Shown here: positions 30,112 to 42,800 of the stretch, in pieces | Position numbering within the stretch: position 1 is the first letter of the stretch | Layout: each line of letters opens with the position of its first letter | The notes under the pieces: model-generated | Seen by the model: only the letters and a program-made list of their open reading frames with translations | Database searches by the model: none | Told to the model about the DNA's origin: nothing | NCBI GenBank assembly: GCA_019285755.1 | Contig: CP079103.1 | Location: 2,356,001-2,420,000, forward strand | Source of the DNA: Chitinophaga sp. E66 | Lineage (GTDB): Bacteria > Bacteroidota > Bacteroidia > Chitinophagales > Chitinophagaceae | DNA length: 64,000 nucleotides | Direction of reading: 5' to 3' | Program-made: the position numbers and the translations under genes

Positions 30112-31254
30112 ATGCCTCAGATTTTTCCCGTCGCCGTCATCGAGCATTCCGCCATGTCGTGGCTTCCCCGCGTACAGGTGCGGACCCAGATGATCTACAC
30201 CACCGTTTTACTGGCAGTGCTCCTGTGCCTGCTGGCGCTTCCGTTTATTTACGTAGACGTATCCGTGAAATCTGCCGGTATCGTTCGCCCTGTTGCGGAA
30301 AAGAACGAACTGCGCAGCCTCGTGGCCGGCACGATCGAAGAAGTGCTCGTCCGCGAAGGCGCGCACGTAGAAAAAGGGGACCTCATCCTTCGCCTCCAGG
30401 AAGATATTTCCAACAGCAAGATTTCCCAGGCTTCTTTCGAACTGCAACAGCGCGAAGCGTATATCGCCGACCTCACCCGGCTGGCCTCCGGCGGCGGCGC
30501 CCCCGCACGCCGTTATACCAACAGCAATACAGCCGGTTCACGGCCGCCATCAGCGAGCAGCAGGCAACGATGGACAAACTCGGCCGCGATCTCGATATGT
30601 ACAAAAAGCTCTTCGCAGATAAGGTGGTGGCGGAAAAAGAGCTGCGCGACAAACAGTACGAATATGACCGCTCCGTCACCCTCTACCGTTCAGCCGTTCA
30701 GCAGCAAAGGAGTGCCTGGGCCGAAGAACTGAGCCGCTACCGGCTGGAAAGCAACCGCCTCGCCGCGGATGCAGAACAGCTCGAAAAGCAAAAAGAATGG
30801 AACCTCATCAAGGCGCCGGTCAGCGGTACGGTGCAGCAATTCAATGGCAAATATCCCGGCGGTTACCTGCAAACAGGCGAGCTGATCGGCATCATCAGTC
30901 GGACAGCAACCTCGTCGCCGAATGTATGGTAAGCCCTAAAGACATCGGCTACCTCAAAGCAGGCATGCCCGTCCGCTTCCGGTGGATGCTTTCAATTATA
31001 ACGAATGGGGCTCGGTGGAAGGGACGGTGGAAAGCGTCGATAACGACTTTACCCTGGTGGAGAATCAACCAGTCTTTAAAGTGCGATGTAAGTTCGCCGC
31101 TACGGAAGTATCTACCGCCAAAGGCGTAAAAGGCCAGCTAAAGAAAGGGATGACCCTCCAGGCCAGGTTCCTCCTGACCCGCAGAAGCCTCTTTCAGCTG
31201 TTGTATGATAAGACAGACGACTGGATGAACCCCAACGTCATCGCCCAAAAATAA
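30112..31254 (+). CDS. HlyD-family secretion adaptor (membrane fusion protein), frameshifted
   Basis: About 381 residues. A short cytoplasmic N-terminus and one membrane segment (MIYTTVLLAVLLCLLALPFI) are followed by a lipoyl-like domain (GIVRPVAEKNELRSLVAGTI, VREGAHVEKGDLIL), a long coiled coil (MDKLGRDLDMYKKLFADK, AAVQQQRSAWAEELSRYR region), the second lipoyl half (LIKAPVSGTVQQFNGKYPGG) and a beta-barrel domain. Breaks near 30510, 30900 and 30985. This type bridges an inner-membrane ABC transporter to the outer membrane. The peptidase-containing ABC gene begins 45 bp later, so they form a type I secretion pair. Confidence 0.9.
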
Positions 31255-31298
31255 TCTCCCGAAAGGCTAAACTCCGTAAGACCGGTAAACAAACGACC

Positions 31299-33474
31299 AT
31301 GTCCACCAACACCAGACTCAAGAAAATGCCCGCGTCCGCCAGCGGACCTCAGCGATTGCGGCGCCGCCTGCCTGGCTTCTGTCGCAGCGTTCTACCACCT
31401 CGAAATTCCCGTCGCCCGCATCCGCCAGATGGCGGCAACCGACAGCAAAGGCACCAATGTGCTCGGCATGGTTGAAGCCGCCACCCGGTTAGGGTTCCAG
31501 GCCAAGGGCGTAAAAGGCCCCTTCGAAGCGTTGTACAATATACCCAAACCCGCCATTGCCCACGTGGTGGTGAAAGGCGTCCTGCATCATTATGTCGTGA
31601 TCTACCGCGTGACAAAAACGGAAGTGATCGTGATGGACCCTGCAGACGGGCAGTACCATCACATTCCGCACGATGCATTCAAGGCGATGTGGACCGGCAT
31701 CCTGGTTATCCTCATGCCCGGTGACGATTTCAGGGCCGGGAATGAGACCACCTCGCATGCCGCGCGGTTCTGGTTCCTGTTGCGGCCGCATCGTACAGTG
31801 GTCATGCAGGCGCTGTTCGGTGCTATCATTTATACAGTGCTGGGGTTGTCTACGTCTATTTACGTACAGAAGATCGTCGATAACGTGTTGGTGGAAGGGA
31901 ACCGCAACCTGCTGAACCTGCTGGGCATCATCATGATACTGATACTTTTGCTGCAATTGTTCATAGGGCATGTCAAAAGTATATTTGCGTTGAAGACCGG
32001 CCAGCAGATCGATGCGCGGCTCATACTTGGATATTATAAACACTTATTGCGCCTGCCCCAGCAGTTCTTCGATACCATGCGGGTAGGCGAAATTACATCA
32101 CGGATCGCCGATGCGGTGAAGATCCGTGTGTTCATCAACGACGTGGCGATCGGGTTGGTGGTGAATGTATTCATCGTGTTCTTTTCATTCGCGCTCATGT
32201 TTACCTACTACTGGAAGCTGGCGCTCCTGGTGCTGGCGATCCTGCCGGTATACGGCCTGATCTACTGGATCAGCAACCAGATCAACAAAAAGATGCAGCG
32301 CAAACTGATGGAAGATAATGCCGAATTGGGAAGCCAGTTGGTGGAATCGCTGAATTCCGTGGCTACCATCAAGCGGTTTGGGCTGGAAGAGTTCGCCAAT
32401 ATAAAAACGGAAGCGCGATTCGTACGATTGCTGAAAACCATTTTTTCATCTTCCGTCTCCAACTTGTATGTCGGGAATGCCAGTGGCTTCGTGACGAATG
32501 CTTTCGTGGTGATCCTGTTATGGGTGGGGTCGTACTTTGTGATGGACCGCCAGCTGAGCCCTGGAGAGTTATTGTCTTTCTATGCGCTGATCGGTTACTT
32601 TACCGGTCCGGCGATGAGCCTGATAGGCGCCAACCGCAGTATGCAGGATGCGCTCATTGCGGCCGACCGCCTCTTTGAGATCATGGACCTGGAGCAGGAA
32701 GAAACGGCGAATAAAGTGGCGCTGACCCCGGAAATGATAGGCGACATTCACTTTCAGCGCGTGAGCTTCCGGTATGGCACACGGGTGGAAGTATTCAAAC
32801 AGTTTGATCTGCATATACCGGCAGGCCGGATCACGGCAGTAGTGGGAGAGAGCGGCAGCGGGAAATCGACCCTGATGGCATTGTTGCAGAATATTTATCC
32901 GCTGATGGAAGGCAGCATTATGATCGGGCAGCTGGATATACGCTATATCGATAACGACAGCCTCCGGCGACAGGTGTCTGCCGTACCGCAGCAGATCGAC
33001 CTGTTTGCAGGGTCGGTGCTGGAGAACATCGCTGTAGGGGAATTTGAGCCGGATGTACAGCGCGTATTACATGTGTGCAAGCTGTTGGGTATTTTACAGT
33101 TTATCGAAAAGCTGCCGGAGGGGTTCAATACCCTGCTGGGCGAACATGGGGTCAACCTCAGTGGCGGGCAACGCCAGCGTATCGCTATTGCACGGGCGCT
33201 CTACCGTGATCCACAGGTGCTCATCCTGGACGAAGCTACTTCTTCGCTCGATTCCGTTTCCGATCAATATGTGCAAGACGCCATGCAGCAACTCAGGGAC
33301 CAGGGCAAAACCATCGTCGTGATCGCGCATCGGCTTAGTACCGTTGTGAGCGCAGATAAGATCGTTGTATTGCAGGAAGGGAAACTTGTGGAGGAAGGCT
33401 CGCATTCGGAACTACTGGCAAATAATGCCGTTTATGCGCGGCTGTGGCAACATCACCAGGCGGTATTGGCATGA
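31299..33474 (+). CDS. Peptidase C39-containing ABC exporter, frameshifted at N-terminus
   Basis: About 725 residues. The N-terminal C39 peptidase has DLSDCGAACLASVAAFYH (catalytic Cys), HHYVVIYRV (His) and VMDPADGQYHHI (Asp). It is split from the ATG at 31299 by two missing bases near 31330-31345. A six-segment membrane domain follows, then an ATPase with GESGSGKST (Walker A), NLSGGQRQRIAIARAL (signature) and VLILDEATSSLD (Walker B). Such transporters cut double-glycine leaders from bacteriocins or signal peptides while exporting them. With the HlyD protein upstream it should form a type I secretion system. No double-glycine precursor was found within the window, so the cargo is unknown. Confidence 0.93.
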
Positions 33475-33847
33475 TAAAACTTTGTTTATATAATTAGTAT
33501 GAAAACATAAACAAAAACTGTACTCAAACCTATGTGTGGTTCGATAACAGCCGTAGCAAAGCGTTACGGCTGTTTTTTATTTTTAAAAAGTATGTTTTTA
33601 TTCAACCATTTCGTAAAATTGCTTGTTCAATAATACAGGTAGTATACATGATGTGCCCCGTTTGAAACCCACGTAGCCTGTTGCCCCACATCATATAGGA
33701 CTCCTGCCAATAAATTTTCCACGTGCCGACCTGACCAGTCTAAGCGAACTTTAATTACATGAAAAAACACCATTCCCGTTAGGGACTATAAAACCTATAT
33801 GAAGAACCAAAAGCGCTGAGCATAGGCGTTAAGAAGTACGTTCCTGC
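33475..33847. other. Intergenic region before the giant adhesin
   Basis: This 373-bp A/T-rich region holds the terminator of the exporter gene (33546-33580). The rest has only very short open frames, including one of 33 codons over the terminator that I reject. The promoter of the giant gene must lie here, but no exact TAnnTTTG box stands out. Confidence 0.6.
33546..33580 (+). terminator. Terminator after the ABC exporter gene
   Basis: AACAGCCGTA (33546-33555) pairs perfectly with TACGGCTGTT (33565-33574), with a 9-nt loop and a following run of Ts. Confidence 0.92.
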
Positions 33848-36800
33848 ATGAAACAAATCTACCCTACTCTTGTAAGGCAGGGGAAAGGAATTTCCTGTGC
33901 CCTGATTGGACTGTTTGCCTGGTTGATGCCTGTTACTCCCGTTAAAGCGGAGGGTAGTAAAGAGCTGGCAGCGCGCGGAGGATACCGCGCCTTTATGAAT
34001 AGCACGACGGTTGTCGGCAGCGTGAATATCTTCCCGACACTGGGCACAATGAAGGTATTTGTGAATGCCGGAGAGCGGGTGTTCCCGGGTTCCAGTGCGC
34101 AAGGTATCGGTAACGGCACGATCCGGGTACGGCTCCCGAATGGCACCATTGTTTCCTCCGGAACCAGCACCACAGTTGGCCGCATCGTTAGCAGAACGCA
34201 GGAAGTGAACGGCCCTAACGGCGTATCGGGTATGACTACGGGTTATACGCCTTATATCCTCACTGCAACGGCAGCGACGGCAGGCGTCTGGGAGATCGAC
34301 TTCGTGCCGCCAAACGTTAACAGCACCACTAGCCCTTCAGCCATCCTGGCCAGCAGCAACTGGACGCAACCCAGTACCACATTCGTTACCGCGTTTGACG
34401 TAACCGTAGTGAATTCATCGAACGCGGCCATCCCCGGACGTGCGTTTACCAACATCTTTACGGCCAACATGGGCAACTATCAGTATGGTTTTAACGGTTT
34501 GTTCTATGTGTTGACGAACGATGGTTATCTATACACGGTAGATAATAACGGGCAGACAGGATTTGGCTTTTCTTTCTTTGCCAATAACAAGGGAGCGCGG
34601 ACATCCACAGGCGATCCGCTGTATAAAAGCGTTGATGTGCTCGCCAATGCAAATGTTCATGATCCACGGGCAAGAGATACCGAAACAGATATTACCCATA
34701 AGTTATTCTTCAATACACCTTCCGCTGACCTGCCGGAATCGTCTTCGTCGGTCAGGGGCACGGAGTGGCTGAGGGCCTCTCCACCTGCGCTTTCCGTGTC
34801 AGGCGTTTCGTTTACGGCGCAGGAAGGCAGTTCTTCTACTGCTTTGGGAACCTATCCGCTGGGTGGGGTTTTTACTTTTACTGCGGGCGTAGACGGGAAC
34901 TTCGCCATCGACCTCGACCTCAATGGCAATGGCGTTTATACCGATGCCCAGGACCGGCGGCTTACCGGTACCGCCACCGCAGGTACTAACCGTGTATATT
35001 GGAACGGCCGGCGAAATGATAGCACCAGTTATCCCGTTAACGCGGCAACTTCCATTTCGAACCGGGTGCAGCTCTTTGGGGAGAGGTACATTTCCCGTTT
35101 ATAGACGTGGAGAATAACGTTAATGGTATTATCATTACCCGCGTAGGAGGAAACAACCTCATCAACTGGGATGATACCCTATCACCGTCCAAGGCACACC
35201 TTCCAACCCGCGGAAAACCACGGACCCGGGTATCTCCAGTACCTCCAACGGCCACAGGTGGGGCTCTACGTCATATGGCTCTGCCGATTTCGGTGATGAA
35301 GTATTGCTGGATACCTGGGCGTACGTGCAGAGCAATCCCGCTACTACCACGCTGAGCCTGGCATTAAGTGAAGCAGATCTCGAAGTGACGGGTATCTCCG
35401 TCCCGCAAAGTTCTTATTGCGTAGGGCAGCAGGTTTCCTTTACCGTTACGGCAAGGAATAACGGGCCTTCCAACATTACCGGCGGCAGTGTACGCATCGT
35501 ATTTCCGGTAGAATTGACGGGTGTGACAGTGACACCATCTGTAGCGGCCGGCGTTGCCAGCGTTACCAGCGGCGCAGTTTCCGCATCGCAATACAACGCC
35601 ACCGTATCCATGAACGATGAAGGGGCATTGAACTTCCTGGTTACTGGAACGGTCAGCGCTCTTCCCGCTGGTGGCGCTCTGGCGGTTACCGGGAGTATCT
35701 TGCGGCCGGCAGACGTTACCGATCCGGATGCCACGAATCCTGACGGAGCCGCGCCAACAGATCCGCAGGCCGAATGCGATGCCGCTCCCTCGGGCACCGG
35801 TTGTAATAACATTAAAACGGCTGCCATTACCGTGAACGCAGTGCCGACCGCTTCGGTTGCCGGGCCTAATCAAACGCTTTGCGCCGTAACGACCGCTACG
35901 CTCGCCGGCAACACTCCCACGGTTGGTACAGGCACTGGACGAAAGTCAGCGGCCCGGGCACACAGGTCATAACGTCTCCCAATGCACCGAATACTACCGT
36001 TACGGGCCTGGCCACCGGTACTTATGTTTTCCGCTGGACCGTCACCAACGGCGCGTGCGCCGCAAGTGCAAGCGATGTCACGGTCATTGTGCAGCCCGCG
36101 GTGGCAGGTAATACGGTGACGGCGCCTTCCGTTACTTCGTTTTGCGGATCCGGCGACCCCGCAGTGATCACCGGCAGTACACCCACCGGTGGCAGCGGTA
36201 CATACGTATATCAATGGCTGTCATCCACCGACAACATTACATTTACGCCAATCTCCGGCGCCACCAGCGCTTCCTATGACCCGCCGGTGGTGTCGGCTAC
36301 AACCTACTACCAACGCTCCGCCACTTCGGGAGCCTGTGCCACGCCGGTGACCAGCAACGTCGTAACAATCACGGTACAATCGGCTATCACGAACAATACC
36401 ATTACGGCGCCGGCCACGACTACCTTCTGCGAGATAGGGAATGCAGCGATAATTACCGGGTCTGCGCCATCGGGCGGCTCAGGCAGTTACCTGTATCAAT
36501 GGCAGAGCAGCCCTGACAACAATACCTGGACCAATATAGCTGGCGCAACGTCGGCCAGTTATGACCCGGTGCAGGTGTCTTCCACGCAATATTACCGTCG
36601 TGCGGTTACGACGGGCTCATGCGTTACGCCATCCAATAGCAATGTGGTAACGATCACCGTTAACCCGGCGATTACGGCAGGGGCAGTGGGCGTTAGCCAG
36701 ACTTTCTGTACCAGCGGCAACCCGGCCGCCTTTACGCAGACAACGCCACCAACTGGCGGCAATGGCACCTATACCTATCAGTGGCAGAGCTCTACTTCCG

Positions 36801-39800
36801 GGGCCGCCGCCGGATTTACGGATATTGCCGGGGCTACGGCCGCCGAATATGACGCGCCGGTACTCACGCAAACTACCTGGTTCAGGAGAATTACGCGATC
36901 TTCCGGATGTTCGGATGCCATCAGTAACGTGCTGACGGTAACGGTATGGCCCACGCTTACACCCGGCGCCATAGGCAGCAACCAGAACTTCTGCGGCAGC
37001 GGGGATCCTGCTATACTCACGCAAACTACAGCACCAACTGGAGGCAGCGGCGTATACACTTATCAATGGCAGACGTCCACCACCAGCGCCACTACCGGAT
37101 TTGCAGATATTGCAGGCGCTACTTCGGAAAGCTACGACCCGACTGTCGTATCACAGAATACCTGGTACCGCCGGATCGTGCGTTCGGATAACTGCGCGGA
37201 GATCGCCGGCAATGCCGTGGCGGTTTCAGTAACCGCTGCGCTTGATGGTAATATCATTTCCGCTAACCAAACCGTTTGTACGGGAACCGCGCCCGCTGCA
37301 CTGGCCGGCAGCACGCCCACGGGTGGAACCGGCAGCTATACTTATTTATGGGAGAGCAGCACCACCGGAACCGGCGGCTTTTCGGCGGCGCCGGGTGCTA
37401 ATACCGGGCAGAACTATACACCGCCTGCGTTGACTGCTTCCACAATCTTCAGGCGGAGGGTAACCTCCGGCATCTGTGGGTCATCGCTTAGCAATATCGT
37501 GCAGGTTACGGTGACTGCCGCCGCGCCGGTGGCTAATGCCGGGCCAGACCAGGGGCCGCTGAACGCGACGACGGTAACGCTCGCCGCTAACGCCAGTGGC
37601 ACGGGCACAGGATCCTGGGCACAGGTAAGCGGGCCTAATGCCGCCAATATCGTCAGCCCCGGGCAACCCAATACTGATGTGGGCAACCTGGTACCGGGCA
37701 CTTATGTGTTCCGGTGGTCTATCAGCAACCCGCCCTGTGCAACAACGACCGACAATGTAACGATCATCATCAATGCGCCGCCCGTTGCCGGAAACGATGC
37801 GGCTGCCACCACGGAAGACGTACCCGTTACCGTAACGGTACTTGCAAACGATACGGACGCGGATGGCACCATCGCTTCGGGCGAATTGGTGGCAGCGCCT
37901 GCCAATGGAACCCTCGTGCTTAATGCCAACAATACCGTGACATACACGCCACGTCCTAATTTCTTCGGTACAGACGCGTTTACCTATATCATCAGGGATA
38001 ACCTGGGCACCGTATCCAACACGGCTACCGTTACTATTACGGTGACGCCGGTTCCGGATGCACCTGTTGCCGGGAACGACAACATCAACGTAGAAGAAGA
38101 TACCCGCCTCAACCTGCCAGCCCCGGCATCCTGGACAATGATACCGATGCAGACGGTGGAACGCTGGCCGCCAGCCTGATCACCGGTCCTTCGAATGGCA
38201 CGCTGACCCTTAACTCGGATGGGTCTTTATCGTACCTGCCGAGGCTGGACTTTACCGGAACCGATCAGTTCACGTATCGCGTTTGCGATGCCACGGGCCT
38301 GTGCGATACGGCAACCGTTACCTTCAATGTAGGTAATGCCAATGATGCGCCTGTGGGACTGGCAGATAGTTATACCGTCAATGAAGACGGGGAGCTGATC
38401 ATCGCGGCGCCGGGGGCTGGCCAACGATACGGATGCGGATGGCGATGCACTGACGGCAAACCTGGTGACCGCGCCCCTTCATGGAACGTTGCAATTGCAG
38501 CCGAACGGATCTTTCCGGTATGTGCCGGCAGCGGACTATAACGGTCCTGATAGCTTTACCTACAACGCCTGCGACGCAAGCGGAGCATGTACCCAGGCAA
38601 CCGTGACATTGACCGTAACTTCCGTTAATGACAAGCCCGTTGCGGGTGATGATGGGTACAGCCTGACGGAAGACCAGCCGCTGACGGTATCCGCCAACGG
38701 CTTGTTATTCAACGATGCCGACGTAGATAATAATACGCTTACCGCCACCTTGCTCACACCACCGGCCAATGGAACGGTGACCATCAATGCCAACGGTACC
38801 TTTACTTATACGCCTGCCGCCAATTTCAACGGTATCGATAACTTCTCATACCGGGTTTGCGACAACGGCACACCGTCGCTCTGCGATACCGGGTTCGTAA
38901 CACTTACCGTGGCCGGCCGTAATGATGCTCCTGTTGCCGCGAATGATACTTATACAACACCTGAAGATGGCTCCTAAGCGTAAATGCGCCAGGAATTTTG
39001 GGAACGACACGGATATCGAAGGAGACGCCCTGACTGTTTCGGTACTCACGCAACCCGCGAACGGAACGCTGGCCCTCAACGCCAACGGCAGCTTCGTATA
39101 CGTCCCCAAGCCGGATTTCAATGGCTCGGACGTATTTACCTACCGGGTTTGTGATCCCGGAAGCGCCTGCGATACGGGCACGGTAACCATCACCGTAACG
39201 GCTGTCAACGACAGGCCCATTGCAGCTGACGCCACATTTGCCGTGCAGGAAGACGCGCCTTTGAATGTACCGGCGCCTGGCCTGTTACTGAACGACCGGG
39301 ATCCCGATGGGGATCCGCTCACGGCATCCGTCGTGGTGCAACCTGCCAATGGTACGCTGACGCTTAATGGTAATGGCAGTTTCGTGTATACTCCGAATCC
39401 GGATTATAATGGCGCCGACAGGTTTACTTACCGTGTATGCGATAATGGCACACCGCAGCTTTGCGATACAGCTGTTATCACGCTCAATGTAAGCCCTGTA
39501 AATGATCCGCCTGTCGGCACGAACGATACTTATGCCGTCACAGAAGATGTGGTCCTTAACATTGCCGCACCCGGCTTGCTGGCAAATGATACGGATCCTG
39601 ACGGCGATCCGGTGACCGCCTCGGTACTGGCCGGTCCTGCACATGGTACGCTGGCCCTCAATGCGAACGGCAGCTTCAGTTATACGCCTGCTTTAAATTA
39701 TAACGGCGCCGACAACTTCACCTATCGCCTTTGCGATGCTGGCGGCACCTGTGATACCGTGACCGTTTCACTTAATGTAGCGCCGGTGAATGACGCGCCG

Positions 39801-42800
39801 CAGGCGGGAGACGATGTGTTCAATGGTCAGGAAGATGCTACGCTTACCATACCTGCAGGCAGTGGGTTATTGTTCAACGACTCAGACCCTGAAGGTGATG
39901 CCCTGACGGCTTCCGTAGTAGCGCCACCGGCGGAGGGACGCTGACCATCAATCCTAATGGATCTTTCACCTATGTGCCCGTACCTGATTTTAATGGAACG
40001 GTCACCTTTACCTATCGCGCATGCGATGCGGAGGATTGTGCGATACGGCAACCGTTCAACTGCGCATTGCCAATGTGAACGATGCTCCCATTACCGGCAC
40101 GGACAGTTACACCGTTCCCGAAGACGGCAGCTTTAACATTGCGCCGCCGGGATTGCTTGCCAATGATACGGACGTAGACGGAGATGCGCTCACGGCCACC
40201 CTGCAAACGCAACCGCAGCACGGCGCTATCATCATCAATCCAGATGGAAGCTTCAGGTACACGCCAGACCCCGATTACAACGGGCCAGACAGCTTCACAT
40301 ACCTGGCATGCGACAGGACCGGCGCCTGTGTGCCAGGAACGGTAAACATGACGGTTACTGCCGGTAACGACGCCCCGGTAGCGCAAAATGATCTGTATAA
40401 CCTGACGGAAGATCAGCCCCTGACGGTTACAACCAATGGCCTGCTGTTTAATGATTCCGATATCGATGGGGATGCGATGACAACTGCCATCGTCACACAG
40501 CCGGTTTTGGAACCGCCACTTTAAACCCTGACGGGACATTCGTGTATACGCCTGCCGCTAATTTCAATGGCAGGGACTCCCTTTATTACAGGGCCTGCGA
40601 TGGTGCAGGCGCCTGTGATACCGCGCTGGCGGTATTTGTAGTGGCGGCTGCGCCGGATGCGCCTGTAGCGGTCGACGATACCTATAATATCGATGAAGAC
40701 GTACCGGTAACCATCAATGCACCCGGTCTGCTCTCAAATGATACGGATGCTGACGGCGATCCGCTGACGGCTTCGTTATACACACCGCCCGCAAACGGGA
40801 CGATGACCATCAATCCCAATGGCAGCTTTACCTATACTCCCAATTCGGACTACAACGGCACGGATGCATTTGTTTACAGGGTTTGTGATAACGGTGATCC
40901 TTCACAATGTGACACGGCGACGGTCAGAATTAACATCTCCCCGGTAAATGATGCGCCGCGTGCGGCAGACGACAACTATTCCGTTCGTGAAGACAATACG
41001 CTGACGGTTCCTGCGGCAGGTGTGCTGCTCAATGACCGCGAGCCAGACGGTCAGGCAATGACGGCAACTCTGATAATACCGGCAGCCAACGGCGTAACAA
41101 CACTGGGGGCTAACGGTGCGCTCACATTTACACCCAACGCCAACTTCAACGGAATTGACAGTGTCACTTACCGCGTATGCGATGGAAGCGGACTTTGTGA
41201 TACCGCTGTGGTCAGGGTAGTGATAACGCCGGAAAATGACGCGCCTACGGCGGTCAACGATAGTTATTCCCTACAGGAAGATATTCCGCTGGTCATCACT
41301 CAGGCCAGCCTGACGGCCAATGATACCGATCCGGATGGCGACGCGCTAACCGTTTCCAACTTTACGCAACCCGCCAATGGCACACTGACCGTTACGACAG
41401 GCCCGGGTGGGGTACCGGCATTGGCATACAGGCCGAGAACCAACTTTAACGGACCGGATCAGTTCACCTACACCGCCTGTGATCAGAACGGCGCCTGCTC
41501 GACTGCCACGGTAAGCTTGACGGTTCAGCCAGTGGATGATCCCCTGTCGCAAACGACGACCAATATGAAACCGGGCAGAATTCGGCGTTAACGGTGACCT
41601 TCGCGCAATTGCAATTGAATGATGTGAATGTAGACGGAGGCCCCACAACGGTCACGATTATAGAGCCTACTACTGTGGATGGCACTTTCTCAGTAGACCC
41701 GGGGAATAGCTTTACATATACTCCTTCAGCTACCGCAACGGCAACGCTTTCGTTCCAATATATCCTCTGCCGGAATACCGGACAGTGCGACACGGCAACG
41801 ATCTCCATTAAAGTTGATGATGTCAACTTCGCACCGGTGCCGGCCGCCGATGCATATACACTGGACGAAGACTCGACACTTGTGGTTACAGTACCTGGCC
41901 TGCTGGCCAACGATACAGACCAGGACGGAGACTTGTTACGCGTGGAAATAGTGACCCCGCCAGCTTCAGGAACGCTGATCCTGCGCCCTGATGGCAGCTT
42001 CGAATACACGCCGGTGGCGAACGAAACTGGTCAGGTTGTATTTAGATATCGCGTTTGCGACGGCAGCAATGCCTGTGCCGAGGCGGATGTTACTTTGACT
42101 ATCACGCCCGTGAATGACGCCCCGGTTGGCCAGCCCGATGAAGTGGCGGTAACCGAAGACGGTACGGCTACAGGTAGTGTGTTGACCAACGATACGGATG
42201 AAGAAGGCGATGCGCTTACCGCAACGGTGTTGACAGACGCTTCTCATGGTACGTTGGCACTTAATGCCGACGGTACCTTTACTTATACGCCGGATCTCAA
42301 TTTCAACGGCACCGATGTGGTCACTTACGTTGTATGTGATAACGGGGCGCCGTCCCGATGCGATACGACGACCATAACATTCAATGTTTCCGCCGGTAAC
42401 GACGCACCGATAGCAGGGGATGACGCTTACACGGGTACGGAGGATACGGAAATGGTTATCGCTTTCAATAGTGGTATCCTGGGAACCGATACGGACGCGG
42501 ACGGCGATCCGCTCTCAACCGCATTGGTGACTGCGCCAAATCATGGTACGCTTACGCTGGCTGCAAATGGTTCATTCCGTTATATGCCTTACGAAAATTT
42601 CAATGGACTGGATACGTTCATCTACCGGGTATGTGATCCATTTGGCGCCTGTGACGAAGCCCAGGTGATCCTTCGTATCAATGCTGTTAACGACAGGCCT
42701 GTTGCCGGAGACGACAGCATTACTACCGACGAGGACGCAGCAGTCATCCTGGATCCCGCGAACCCGGCGCTCCTCCTGGTCAATGACCGCGACCCTGATG

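Noticed and set aside
33530..33640. Short 33-codon ORF over the terminator downstream of the C39 exporter as a possible exported peptide
   Set aside because: It starts at ATG 33531 but runs through the perfect terminator stem, has no double-glycine motif and no upstream promoter.
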